Assembly (NCBI GenBank): GCA_021848345.1
Contig: JAJZUV010000007.1
Coordinates: forward strand, 1 to 64,000
Source of the DNA: Pseudomonadota bacterium
GTDB taxonomy: Bacteria > Pseudomonadota > Gammaproteobacteria > Burkholderiales > Burkholderiaceae_C
Direction: 5' to 3'
DNA: 64,000 bases
Part shown: piece by piece, positions 1-7,750 of the stretch
Layout of the letters: every line of letters starts with the position of its first letter
How positions within the stretch are numbered: the first letter of the stretch is position 1
Notes under the pieces: model-generated
What the model was told of the DNA's origin: nothing
The model's database searches: none
What the model saw: the letters and a program-made list of their open reading frames with translations, nothing else
Position numbers and translations under genes: made by a program

Positions 1-124
1 TTAGGCCGCGAGAGCGAAACTTTCGTCGTTCGCGTTTAACTTGATTCCAGTGGATTTACGAGCGTACTGGTGCTCGGCATGCACTCCACAACTTCAACAT
101 TCACGTCGAAACCGGATCGGCCCC
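1..124 (-). ncRNA. ssrA: tmRNA (ssrA), 5' part, cut by window edge
   Basis: Read on the minus strand, the RNA begins at 124 with GGGGCCGATCCGGTTTCGACG, the conserved 5' acceptor/D-loop-like start of one-piece tmRNA, followed by the conserved CATGCCGAG block near 79. The tag reading frame resumes at GCG (33-31) and runs to TAA at 3-1, giving ANDESFALAA, a normal proteolysis tag (compare E. coli AANDENYALAA, the first A being carried on the RNA). tmRNA with SmpB rescues stalled ribosomes and marks the product for proteases. The remaining pseudoknots and the tRNA-like 3' half lie left of the window. The short peptide reading frame should not be called a gene. Confidence 0.93.
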
Positions 125-135
125 GTGAAGGAGCG

Positions 136-141
136 ATGATA
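136..141 (-). promoter_or_regulatory. possible -10 element of ssrA
   Basis: TATCAT on the minus strand lies 11 nt before the mature tmRNA 5' end at 124. No convincing -35 is visible. The long spacing would fit a primary transcript that is trimmed at the 5' end, as is known for tmRNA. Confidence 0.35.
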
Positions 142-150
142 CGCCCTTCG

Positions 151-195
151 CCCCTCGAAGACCTATCTGGGGTTGCCGCCCCGGTCTTCAAGGGG
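151..195 (-). terminator. long hairpin between ugd and ssrA
   Basis: CCCCTCGAAGACC (151-163) pairs with GGTCTTCAAGGGG (183-195) with one G-U pair, and the loop holds a further GGGG/CCCC pairing. It begins 9 nt after the ugd stop on the minus strand, where a terminator is expected before the ssrA promoter. There is no T-run, so this is a stem seen in the sequence and termination is an inference. Confidence 0.4.
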
Positions 196-203
196 CGGCG
201 GCC

Positions 204-1529
204 TCAGCCGCGTCCGATGCCGTGGTAGCTCAGGCCGGCGGCGCGCACGCTGGCCGGCTCCCACAGGTTGCGCCCGTCGAACACCACCCGGGCCTTCAGG
301 CTGCGCGCCAGCTGCTCGAAGTCGGGCGAGCGGAAGGCATGCCATTCGGTGACCACGGCCAGCGCGTCCGCGCCTTCCAGCGCGCTGGGGGCGTCGGCCA
401 CGAGTTCCAGGCCCTCGCGGTCGCCCCAGAGGCGGCGCGCCGAGTCCATGGCCACCGGGTCGAAGGCGCGCACGTGCGCGCCGGCGGCCAGCAGGGCCTC
501 GATCAGGTCGATGGCCGGCGCGTCGCGCATGTCGTCGGTGTTGGGCTTGAAGGCCAGGCCCCACACGGCGATGGTCTTGCCGCGCAGGCCGTCGGCGGCG
601 AAATGGGCGGCGATCTTCTCGAACATGCGCTGCTTCTGGCGCTGGTTCACCGAATCCACGGCCTCGGTCAACTCCGCGCGCAGCCCGGCCTCGCGCGCCA
701 TGAAGGCCAGCGCCTTGACGTCCTTGGGAAAGCACGAGCCGCCGTAGCCGGCCCCCGCGTACAGGAAGTGGCTGCCGATGCGCTGGTCCACGCCCATGCC
801 CAGGCGCACCTGCTCGATGTCGGCGCCGACCGCCTCGGCCAGGCGCGCCAGCTCGTTCATGAAGGAAATTCGCGTGGCCAGCATGGTGTTGGCGGCGTAC
901 TTGGTGAGTTCCGAGCTGGCCGGATCCATCACCATGATCTTCTCGTGGTTGCGATTGAAGGGGCGATACAGCTCGCGCATGACGGCCACCGCGCGCTCGT
1001 CCCGGCTTCCCAGCACGATGCGGTCGCCGCGGGTGAAATCGTCGATGGCCGAACCTTCCTTGAGGAACTCGGGGTTGCTGACCACGCGAACCCAGTGCTG
1101 CACTCCGCGCGCGGCCAGTTCCTGGTCGATGATGCCCTGCACCATGGCCACCGTGCCGACCGGCGCGGTCGACTTCTGCACCACCACCAGCGGCCCGTCG
1201 ACGCAGCGCCCGATCTCGGCCGCGGCGCCGCGCACCTGGCTCATGTCGGCCTGCCCGCTGGGCAGCGGAGGCGTGCCCACCGCGATGAAGCACACCTGCG
1301 CTCCCGGCAGGCCCTGCGCGACGTCCTCCACGAAACGCATGCGCGAGGCCTGCGCGTTGCGCGCCACGAGCTCGCTCAGGCCCGGCTCGTAGAACGGGAC
1401 CTGGGCCTTGCGCAGCGCGGCGATGCGTTGGGGATCCCTCTCCACGCACACCACGGTGTTGCCGACGTCGGCAAAACACGCCGCGGTGACCAGGCCGACG
1501 TAGCCGGCGCCGATGACAGTGACTCGCAT
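204..1529 (-). CDS. ugd: UDP-glucose 6-dehydrogenase
   Basis: 441 residues. Oxidises UDP-glucose to UDP-glucuronate with two NAD+, in the cytosol, for exopolysaccharide, LPS or capsule precursors. The Rossmann motif GAGYVG is at residues 7-12, the NPEFLKEG region follows, and the catalytic cysteine is C266 in GGSCFPKDV. Length is normal for bacterial UGDs. The reading frame stays open for 35 codons upstream, but the ATG at 1529 begins directly with the Rossmann strand (MRVTVIGAG) and has GAAGGA 8 nt before it, so it is chosen. The gene stands alone between ssrA and the phaC promoter, transcribed away from phaC. Identification is firm; the polysaccharide it serves cannot be told here. Confidence 0.95.
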   Translation of the reverse strand: MRVTVIGAGYVGLVTAACFADVGNTVVCVERDPQRIAALRKAQVPFYEPGLSELVARNAQASRMRFVEDVAQGLPGAQVCFIAVGTPPLPSGQADMSQVRGAAAEIGRCVDGPLVVVQKSTAPVGTVAMVQGIIDQELAARGVQHWVRVVSNPEFLKEGSAIDDFTRGDRIVLGSRDERAVAVMRELYRPFNRNHEKIMVMDPASSELTKYAANTMLATRISFMNELARLAEAVGADIEQVRLGMGVDQRIGSHFLYAGAGYGGSCFPKDVKALAFMAREAGLRAELTEAVDSVNQRQKQRMFEKIAAHFAADGLRGKTIAVWGLAFKPNTDDMRDAPAIDLIEALLAAGAHVRAFDPVAMDSARRLWGDREGLELVADAPSALEGADALAVVTEWHAFRSPDFEQLARSLKARVVFDGRNLWEPASVRAAGLSYHGIGRG

Positions 1530-1639
1530 GGGGCAGATCCTTCGACTCGAATGGGAAACAGCCCAGTATTGTGCATGCTGCGCCGCCACGCCGCCGTTCC
1601 AGGGCCGCGGGGCCCGCCGGAGCGGGCCTCCCACGGCGC

Positions 1640-1682
1640 TTGACGTGGGTCAAGCGGGTTTTCGCGGTGCAACATTCATAAT
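1640..1682 (+). promoter_or_regulatory. FNR/ANR-type box with spaced -10 (phaC operon)
   Basis: TTGAC-GTGG-GTCAA at 1640-1653 is a perfect 5-4-5 inverted repeat of the FNR/ANR/FixK type (consensus TTGAT-N4-ATCAA; the C/G variant is common). CATAAT at 1677-1682 is a plausible -10. If transcription starts near 1688 the box is centred at about -41.5, the class II activator position, and no separate -35 is needed. The phaC ATG is about 35 nt further on. The motif is seen; control by an FNR-family regulator is inferred. Confidence 0.6.
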
Positions 1683-1722
1683 CCTTCGATAGGTGGGCCA
1701 CCGCCGGCCCCGGGAGATTCCC

Positions 1723-3687
1723 ATGAAGCCACAAGCCGCCGCAGCCGGACGGGCTCGGCGTCCGCGCCGGGCAGGCGCTGCCTCGCCGGCCGCCGATGCG
1801 CGCACCGCGCCCGTGCAGCCCCCTGCGTTGCAGCCCGCTCCCGTGCTGCCCGCTCCAGCGGGGGACCCTCCCGTGCAGGCGGTTCCCGCACGGACGGACC
1901 CCTCGCAGCCCGGCCCCGCGCAGGCGGTGGCGCAGGTCCTGCGCACGCCGCCGCGGCCGGAACAGGGGGTGGCCGACCTGATCGATCGTGCCGCGCATGC
2001 GCTGCAGGCGAGACGGACCTTCGGCCTGTCGCCGGCGTCGCTGGGCCTGGCGGCCTCGGACTGGTGGACCCATCTGCTGGCCTCGCCCGGCAAGCGCATG
2101 GAACTGGCCAGCGAAGCGGCGCGCATGGCAGCGGTGTACGCCAACTACGTGATGCAGGCGCTTGGGCACCATCGGGGCGAGCCGGACCCGACCTGCTGCG
2201 TGCAGGCCGAGGACCGGGATCGCCGCTTCGCGCATCCGGACTGGCAGCGCTTTCCCTTCAACCTGATGCAGCAATCCTTCCTGCTGCAGCAGCAGTGGTG
2301 GCGGCAGGCGACGACCGGGGTGCGCGGGGTGTCGCGGCACCATGAGCAGGTGGCGTCCTTCGCGGCGCGCCAACTGCTCGACGCGCTGGCGCCCAACAAC
2401 ATGCCGCTCACCAACCCGGAAGTGCTGGACCTGACCCTGCAAAGCGGCGGGGTGAACCTGCTCAAGGGCTTCAACATCTGGCGCGACGACATGCAGCGCA
2501 TGCTGGGCGGCGCGCCCGCGGCCGGCAGCGAGGATTTCGTGCCCGGCCGCCAGGTGGCGCTGACGCCGGGCAAGGTGGTGATGCGCAATCGCCTGGTGGA
2601 GTTGATCCAGTACGCGCCGACCACCCCCAAGGTGCACCCGGAGCCTGTGCTGATCATCCCGGCCTGGATCATGAAGTACTACATCCTCGACCTGTCGCCC
2701 CACAACTCGCTGGTGCGCTACCTGGTCGACCAGGGTCACACGGTGTTCATGATTTCCTGGCGCAATCCCACCGGGGAGGATCGCGACCTGGGCATGCACG
2801 ATTACCTGGAACTCGGGCCGCTGGCCGCGCTGGACGCAGTGCACCGCATCTGCGCCGGCGCGCAGGTGCACGGCGTGGGCTACTGCCTGGGCGGCACGCT
2901 GCTGTCCATCGCCGCGGCGGCGCTGGGCGCGCGCGGCGACCGCCGGCTGGCCACGCTGACCTTGCTGGCCTCGCAGGTGGACTTCTCCGAGCCGGGGGAA
3001 CTGTCCCTGTTCATCGACGACAGCCAGGTCAGCTTCCTGGAGGACATGATGTGGGCGCAAGGCTACCTGGACACCAGCCAGATGGCCGGCGCCTTCCAGA
3101 TGCTGCGCTCCTACGACCTGATCAGTTCGCGCATCACCCGCGAATACCTGATGGGCCAGCGCCGGCCGCCCAACGACCTCATGGCCTGGAACGCGGACGC
3201 CACGCGCATGCCCTACCGCATGCACAGCGAGTACCTGCGGGGCATGTACCTGAACAACGACCTGGCGGAGGGACGCTGGCGGGTGAACGGCGAGTCCGTG
3301 AGCGTGGAGAACGCCCCCCAGCCCTGGTTCGTGGTCGGCACCGAGACCGACCACGTGGCGCCTTGGCGCTCGGTGTACAAGATCCACCTTCTGGCCCACT
3401 CGGACATCGAGTTCGTGCTGACCAGCGGCGGGCACAATGCCGGCATCGTCAGCGAACCCGGGCATGCGGGTCGGCATTACCGCTGGGCCCGGCGCGCCGC
3501 CGGCCAGCCTTACCTGGACCCCGAGCACTGGCTGAGCCAGGCCGGCGCCGAACAGGGTTCGTGGTGGCCGCGCTGGTCGCAATGGCTGAGCGCGCGCAGC
3601 TCGGCGCGCGCGGCACCGCCCCGCATGGGGCTTTCCCACCCCGGACTGCTCGGCGACGCCCCCGGAACCTACGTCCTGCAACGTTGA
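1723..3687 (+). CDS. phaC: poly(3-hydroxyalkanoate) synthase, class I-like
   Basis: 654 residues. Polymerises hydroxyacyl-CoA on the granule surface. An Ala/Pro-rich N-terminal tail of about 60 residues precedes the PhaC N-terminal domain and the alpha/beta-hydrolase core. The lipase-like box is GYCLGG with nucleophile C388; the other triad residues are D543 (GTETDHVAPW) and H571 (SGGHNAG). It is longer than typical class I enzymes (about 590) because of the N-terminal tail. The ATG at 1723 has GGGAG 6 nt upstream; a GTG 30 nt earlier in frame is less likely. Seven nt separate it from the MaoC/PTA fusion. Linkage to that fusion and ackA, with no phaA or phaB beside it, suggests an accessory synthase (phaC2 type). 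Confidence 0.9.
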   Translation: MKPQAAAAGRARRPRRAGAASPAADARTAPVQPPALQPAPVLPAPAGDPPVQAVPARTDPSQPGPAQAVAQVLRTPPRPEQGVADLIDRAAHALQARRTFGLSPASLGLAASDWWTHLLASPGKRMELASEAARMAAVYANYVMQALGHHRGEPDPTCCVQAEDRDRRFAHPDWQRFPFNLMQQSFLLQQQWWRQATTGVRGVSRHHEQVASFAARQLLDALAPNNMPLTNPEVLDLTLQSGGVNLLKGFNIWRDDMQRMLGGAPAAGSEDFVPGRQVALTPGKVVMRNRLVELIQYAPTTPKVHPEPVLIIPAWIMKYYILDLSPHNSLVRYLVDQGHTVFMISWRNPTGEDRDLGMHDYLELGPLAALDAVHRICAGAQVHGVGYCLGGTLLSIAAAALGARGDRRLATLTLLASQVDFSEPGELSLFIDDSQVSFLEDMMWAQGYLDTSQMAGAFQMLRSYDLISSRITREYLMGQRRPPNDLMAWNADATRMPYRMHSEYLRGMYLNNDLAEGRWRVNGESVSVENAPQPWFVVGTETDHVAPWRSVYKIHLLAHSDIEFVLTSGGHNAGIVSEPGHAGRHYRWARRAAGQPYLDPEHWLSQAGAEQGSWWPRWSQWLSARSSARAAPPRMGLSHPGLLGDAPGTYVLQR

Positions 3688-3694
3688 CCCCACG

Positions 3695-5104
3695 ATGACC
3701 GACTGGATCGAGAACCGCCCGCTGGGCGAACTCAGGCTGGGCGACAGCGCCAGCCTGTCGCGCACCTTCACGCGCGACGAGGTGCAGACCTTCGCGCTGG
3801 CCTCCGGCGACGTCAATCCGGCGCACGTGGACGCCGAGTTCGCGGCCGACGACGCCTTCCACGGCATCGTCGCGCACGGCATGTGGAGCGCCGCGCTGAT
3901 CTCCAACGTGCTGGGCACCCAGCTGCCGGGACCGGGCACCGTCTACCTCGGCCAGCAGCTTCGCTTCGCGCAGCCGGTGCGCCTGGGCGACACGGTGCGC
4001 GTGACGGTCACGCTGGCCGCGCTGGATGCGCTGCCCGACGGTCGCCCTCGCGCCACCCTGCAGTGCCGGGTGGTCAATCAACGCAACGAAACGGTGGTGG
4101 ACGGCGAAGCGCAGGTGCTGGTGCCGCAGGCCAAGGTGCGCCGCGAGCGCGTGGCCCTGCCCCGGCTGGAATTGCGCGACCCGGGCGCCAAGCTGCGCGC
4201 GCTGGTGCAACAGGCTCGCGCGCGATGCGCCGGGGCGCTGCGCACGGCGGTGGTGCACGCGGTCGACGCGGTGTCGCTGGGCGGCGCGGTGGATGCCGCG
4301 CGCGCCGGGCTGATCGAGCCGGTGTTCGTGGGTCCGCGCGAGCGCCTGGAAGCTGCGGCCCGGGCCGCGGGCATCGATCTTTCGGGCTTCGCGGTGGAAG
4401 CCACCGAGCACAGCCACGCGGCGGCGGCGCGCGCGGTGGCGCTGGCGCGCGAAGGGCGGGTGCAGGCGCTGATGAAGGGCTCCCTGCACACCGACGAGCT
4501 GCTGCACGCGGTGCTCGACGCGCAGGCCGGGCTGCGCACGGCGCGGCGCATCAGCCATGTGTTCGTGGTGGACGTGGTCGGTCTGGATCGCCTGCAGCTG
4601 CTCACCGACGCGGCGGTCAACGTGGCTCCCGACCTGCTGGCCAAGCGCGACATCGTGCTCAACGCCATCGAACTGGCGCACGCGCTGGGCATACCCGAGC
4701 CGAAGGTGGCCATCCTGTCGGCCGTGGAGACGGTGACGCCGAAGATTCCCTCCACGCTGGACGCCGCGGCGCTGTGCAAGATGGCCGAACGCGGCCAGAT
4801 CGAGGGTGGCGTGCTCGACGGGCCGCTGGCCTTCGACAACGCCGTGTCGCTGCGCGCGGCGCAGACCAAGGGCATCGTCTCGGCGGTGGCCGGGCGGGCC
4901 GACGTGCTGGTGGCGCCGGACCTCGAAGCCGCCAACATGCTGGCCAAGCAGCTGGAGTACCTGGCGGACGCCAAGGTGGCCGGCATCGTGCTCGGCGCAC
5001 GCGTGCCGGTGATCCTGACCAGTCGCGCCGACCTGCCCGATGCGCGCATGGCCTCCTGCGCGCTGGCGGTCATGCTGGCGTCGCACGCCGCGCAGGGAGC
5101 CTGA
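3695..5104 (+). CDS. MaoC-like hydratase / phosphate acyltransferase fusion
   Basis: 469 residues with two parts. Residues about 10-145 are a MaoC-type hot-dog domain, with the hydratase-2 signature visible as ASGDVNPAHVD and FHGIVAHGMW. Residues about 165-465 are a phosphate acetyl/butyryltransferase domain ending in the usual VGIVLGARVPVILTSRAD-like block. Bifunctional enoyl-CoA hydratase/phosphate acetyltransferases of this layout are known in proteobacteria. Likely roles: supply or recycle hydroxyacyl-CoA and exchange acyl-CoA with acyl phosphate, feeding AckA four nt downstream. Substrate chain length cannot be read from the sequence. The ATG at 3695 has only a weak ribosome-binding site, so coupling to phaC is likely. 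Confidence 0.85.
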   Translation: MTDWIENRPLGELRLGDSASLSRTFTRDEVQTFALASGDVNPAHVDAEFAADDAFHGIVAHGMWSAALISNVLGTQLPGPGTVYLGQQLRFAQPVRLGDTVRVTVTLAALDALPDGRPRATLQCRVVNQRNETVVDGEAQVLVPQAKVRRERVALPRLELRDPGAKLRALVQQARARCAGALRTAVVHAVDAVSLGGAVDAARAGLIEPVFVGPRERLEAAARAAGIDLSGFAVEATEHSHAAAARAVALAREGRVQALMKGSLHTDELLHAVLDAQAGLRTARRISHVFVVDVVGLDRLQLLTDAAVNVAPDLLAKRDIVLNAIELAHALGIPEPKVAILSAVETVTPKIPSTLDAAALCKMAERGQIEGGVLDGPLAFDNAVSLRAAQTKGIVSAVAGRADVLVAPDLEAANMLAKQLEYLADAKVAGIVLGARVPVILTSRADLPDARMASCALAVMLASHAAQGA

Positions 5105-5108
5105 ATCG

Positions 5109-6323
5109 ATGGGCGCCCTGGTCCTGAGTGTCAACGCGGGCTCGTCCAGCCTGAAGTTCGCGCTGTTCGACGCCGACGCCGCCTGGCATGCGCAAGAGCT
5201 TCCGACGGCCTTGCTGCGCGGATCCATCGACCGGTACGACCACAGCGCGCAGCTGCGCTACGGATTCGTCGGCGAGGCCGAGCACAGTGTCGAGCCCCGC
5301 GCCGCCCGCGCCGACATCGGTGCCGAGACCGCATGGCTGATCGCCTGGCTGCAGCGCGAGCTCGGCCTGGAGGCGCCGGGCATCGTGGCCCACCGCATCG
5401 TGCACGGCGGACTCAAGCACACGCGCGCGGTGCGCATCGACGCCGGCGTGGAAACCGAGCTGCGGCGCCTGACGTCGCTGGCGCCGCTGCATCAGGGCCC
5501 CGGACTGCAGGGCGTGCGCGCGGCGCGCCACGCGCTGCCGCGGGCCGTGCAGGTGGCGTGTTTCGACACCGCGTTCCATGCCGGGCACGAGGACAGCGAG
5601 CGCCGCTACGCGATTCCGCGGCGCTGGCACGACCGCGGCTATCAGCGCTACGGCTTCCATGGCCTGTCCTTCGACGCCATCAGCCGGCGCCTGCCGACGC
5701 TGCTCGGGCAGCGCGCGACGGGCTGCGTGGTGGTGGCCCATCTGGGCAGCGGGGCGAGCGTGTGCGGCATGCGCGGCTTGCGTAGCGTGAGCACGTCGAT
5801 GGGATTCACGGCCCTCGACGGCCTGGTCATGTCCACGCGCTGCGGAACGCTCGATCCGGGCGTGGTGCTGCGCTGGATGGAGCACGACAAGTTGAGCCCG
5901 AAGCAGGTCAGCGACCTGCTCTACCACGAGAGCGGATTGCTGGGGGTGTCGGAGATCAGCAGCGACATGCGCCAGCTGCTGGACAGTCCGGACCCGCGCG
6001 CGCGTCAGGCGGTGGACTTGTTCGTGGCCTCCGTGGTGCGCCACGTGGGCGCCACCGCGGCCAGCATCGACGGCGTGGATGCGCTGGTGTTCACCGGGGG
6101 CATCGGCACCCACCAGGCGCCCATACGCGCGGCCGTGGCCCGACGCCTGGGCTGGATGGGGGTGGAACTGGACGAGGCGGCCAATGCCGCCGGTGAACTC
6201 CTGGTGTCGGGCAATGGCAGTCGCGTCGCGGTGCTGGCACTGCCCACGGACGAGGAGGCGGTGATGGCCCTGCAGGCCGTCGAGGCCTGCGCGCCGCCCG
6301 CCCGGGACGGCGCGGAGAGCTAG
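5109..6323 (+). CDS. ackA: acetate kinase
   Basis: 404 residues, normal length. Converts acetyl phosphate and ADP to acetate and ATP, and the reverse. The N-terminal ASKHA signature VNAGSSSLKF is present, as are the HRIVHGG block and the AHLGSGASV...STSMGFTALDGL region. The ATG at 5109 follows the upstream stop by four nt; an in-frame upstream extension overlaps the previous gene and lacks family sequence. It is the last gene of the phaC cluster, giving a route phaC / acyl-CoA to acyl-P to acid plus ATP, useful when respiration is limited; this fits the FNR-type box at the operon front. Confidence 0.94.
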   Translation: MGALVLSVNAGSSSLKFALFDADAAWHAQELPTALLRGSIDRYDHSAQLRYGFVGEAEHSVEPRAARADIGAETAWLIAWLQRELGLEAPGIVAHRIVHGGLKHTRAVRIDAGVETELRRLTSLAPLHQGPGLQGVRAARHALPRAVQVACFDTAFHAGHEDSERRYAIPRRWHDRGYQRYGFHGLSFDAISRRLPTLLGQRATGCVVVAHLGSGASVCGMRGLRSVSTSMGFTALDGLVMSTRCGTLDPGVVLRWMEHDKLSPKQVSDLLYHESGLLGVSEISSDMRQLLDSPDPRARQAVDLFVASVVRHVGATAASIDGVDALVFTGGIGTHQAPIRAAVARRLGWMGVELDEAANAAGELLVSGNGSRVAVLALPTDEEAVMALQAVEACAPPARDGAES

Positions 6324-6364
6324 GTAGTAACCCTAACGCAACAGAGGCATTCGCGGCGCGTGCA

Positions 6365-6399
6365 AAACCCTGGGGTTTACCCTATGATGCAGTGCATCA
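6365..6399 (+). promoter_or_regulatory. promoter with two palindromes before the 70-residue gene
   Basis: AAACCC-TG-GGGTTT (6365-6378) is followed by TATGAT (6383-6388), a good -10. Overlapping it is TGATGCA-G-TGCATCA (6385-6399), a perfect 7-1-7 palindrome. It resembles the TG[N]TGC[N3]GCAA motif reported for PhbF/PhaR-type PHA regulators, differing in the last base. A bound protein would cover the -10, consistent with repression. Motif seen, regulator inferred. Confidence 0.5.
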
Positions 6400-6413
6400 A
6401 CCAAGGAAAAGCC

Positions 6414-6626
6414 ATGAACCTCAGCCCCGCTCTCCTGCTCCCCCGTACTCCCCTGCGTGCCCCCGCGGCGGCGCGCCAGGACTGGATCGCTGCGCTGCGC
6501 CAAGCCCTGGCCCAGCGTCGCCAGCGCCGGGACATCCGCCTGGTGCTGGAGCGCTCGGAACGCTACGCCGCCGCCCAGCCCGGCTTCGCCGCCGACCTGC
6601 GCGCCGCCGCGCTGCGCCAGCTCTGA
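6414..6626 (+). CDS. small basic protein of unknown function (70 aa)
   Basis: 70 residues, not recognised. The first 20 residues are rich in Leu, Pro and Ala; the remainder is predicted helical and strongly basic in the middle (RRQRRDIR), ending ALRQL. No signal peptide is clear. The ATG at 6414 has AAGGA 7 nt upstream and follows a convincing -10 and palindrome, which is the main evidence that it is real. It sits about 90 nt after ackA on the same strand but appears to have its own promoter. Position and the PhaR/PhbF-like operator suggest a link to PHA metabolism, perhaps a small granule-associated or regulatory protein. That is a guess; no phasin family match can be claimed. Confidence 0.6.
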   Translation: MNLSPALLLPRTPLRAPAAARQDWIAALRQALAQRRQRRDIRLVLERSERYAAAQPGFAADLRAAALRQL

Positions 6627-6644
6627 AACCCGCCGCGCCGGAGT

Positions 6645-6777
6645 TCTCAAGCAACCGCCGGGCCGCCCCAAGGTTGCTTGACCCCCACGGGGGGCGGGCT
6701 GGGCGCAGCCTGGCCCTGGGGGCGCTCTCAAGCAACCGCCGGGCCGCCCCAAGGTTGCTTGACCCCCACGGGGGGCG
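6645..6777. repeat. two direct copies of a 52-bp hairpin repeat
   Basis: The 52-bp segment at 6645-6696 recurs exactly at 6726-6777 (period 81). Each copy contains CAAGCAACC paired with GGTTGCTTG around a GC-rich loop, then ACCCCCACGGGGGG. The 29-nt spacer has its own GGCTG/CAGCC stem. The second copy ends right beside the galM stop on the minus strand. It looks like a REP-type intergenic element placed between convergent genes and may act as a bidirectional terminator. Confidence 0.85.
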
Positions 6778-6778
6778 C

Positions 6779-7750
6779 TCAGATCCGTTCGAACTCCAGG
6801 CGCATGCGGTGCGCATAGGGACGCTGGGCGTCGTACCAGACGGCGCGCCCCAGTGCCGGGCCGTTGGGCCAGGCTTCCGTTTCCAGGCACAGCCCCGCAC
6901 CGGGTCGGTGCTCCACCCCCAGCGGGGCCTGCGTGGGCTTGAGCCCCGCGCCCGCATACAGATGCAGGAGCGGCTGGTCGGTCAGCAGTCGCAGCCCCAG
7001 ACCTCCCGCGCGCAGGCGCGCCACCTCGCGCAGTTGCCCGGGCGGCGTGTCCAGCAGCATCGCCGAGTCGAGCTCGGGCACGCGTTGCGCCGGAATCGGG
7101 GCCGACTCGCGCCAATCGCGCCACGTGCCCTGCACCGGCAGCGGATCCCCGGGCAGTTCCCGCGCATCCACGGGCAGGTAGCTCGACGCTGCCACCTGCA
7201 AGCGATGGCCGCCGAGGTCGGGCGCCGCGTCCAGGTTCCAGTAACTGTGCTGCACCAGGTTGACCGGGCAGGCGGCGTCGACGCCCGCCCTGGCGGTCCA
7301 CTCCAGCGCGAAATCCTTCAAGGCGTATTCCACCTCGGCGTCGCAGGCGCCGGGGAACCCCTGGTCGCCGTCGGGCGACTGAAGACGCAGGCGAGCGGCG
7401 GTCTGGTCGTGGTGCGCGATGTCCCAGTTCCGCACCCCGAAGCCGGCGCGCCCTCCATGCAGGCAGTGGCCCAGGGCGTGGTTCACGTCCAGCTTCCAGC
7501 GCTGCCCGTCGCGCTCGAGCACGGCGTCGGCGATGCGGTTGGCGTAGCGCCCGCATACCGCCCCCAGGGCCATGATGTCGCGGCGGTAGGCCTCGGGCGA
7601 TGCGAATCCCAGGGTCAGCGGGCGGGGCCCTTCCGGCGCGCCCAGCCACCACAGTTGCATCAGCCGGGCGCCGAAGGGAATCACCCAGGCCGCGAGCTCG
7701 GAGTTGTGCAGTTCGAGGACCCCCTCGGGGGCACGGGGCATCGGGTTCAT
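6779..7750 (-). CDS. galM: aldose 1-epimerase
   Basis: 323 residues. Interconverts alpha and beta anomers of hexoses in the cytosol. Family landmarks are GRYANRI, the NHALGHCLHGG block carrying a catalytic histidine, the SPDGDQGFPG loop, and VQHSYWNLD with the second histidine; the C-terminal CLETEAWPNGP segment holds the conserved glutamate. The ATG at 7750 overlaps the stop of the upstream HAD gene by one base (TGATG), so translation is coupled. It is the last gene of the long minus-strand sugar run that starts at edd. Mutarotation of glucose taken up by the neighbouring ABC importer is the natural role. Confidence 0.88.
   Translation of the reverse strand: MNPMPRAPEGVLELHNSELAAWVIPFGARLMQLWWLGAPEGPRPLTLGFASPEAYRRDIMALGAVCGRYANRIADAVLERDGQRWKLDVNHALGHCLHGGRAGFGVRNWDIAHHDQTAARLRLQSPDGDQGFPGACDAEVEYALKDFALEWTARAGVDAACPVNLVQHSYWNLDAAPDLGGHRLQVAASSYLPVDARELPGDPLPVQGTWRDWRESAPIPAQRVPELDSAMLLDTPPGQLREVARLRAGGLGLRLLTDQPLLHLYAGAGLKPTQAPLGVEHRPGAGLCLETEAWPNGPALGRAVWYDAQRPYAHRMRLEFERI

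Noticed and set aside
163-3939. 1258-codon open frame on the minus strand, antisense to phaC and ugd
   Set aside because: Low-complexity Arg/Ala/His-rich translation, no family sequence, and overlaps three well-supported genes; it is a shadow of GC-rich codon use.
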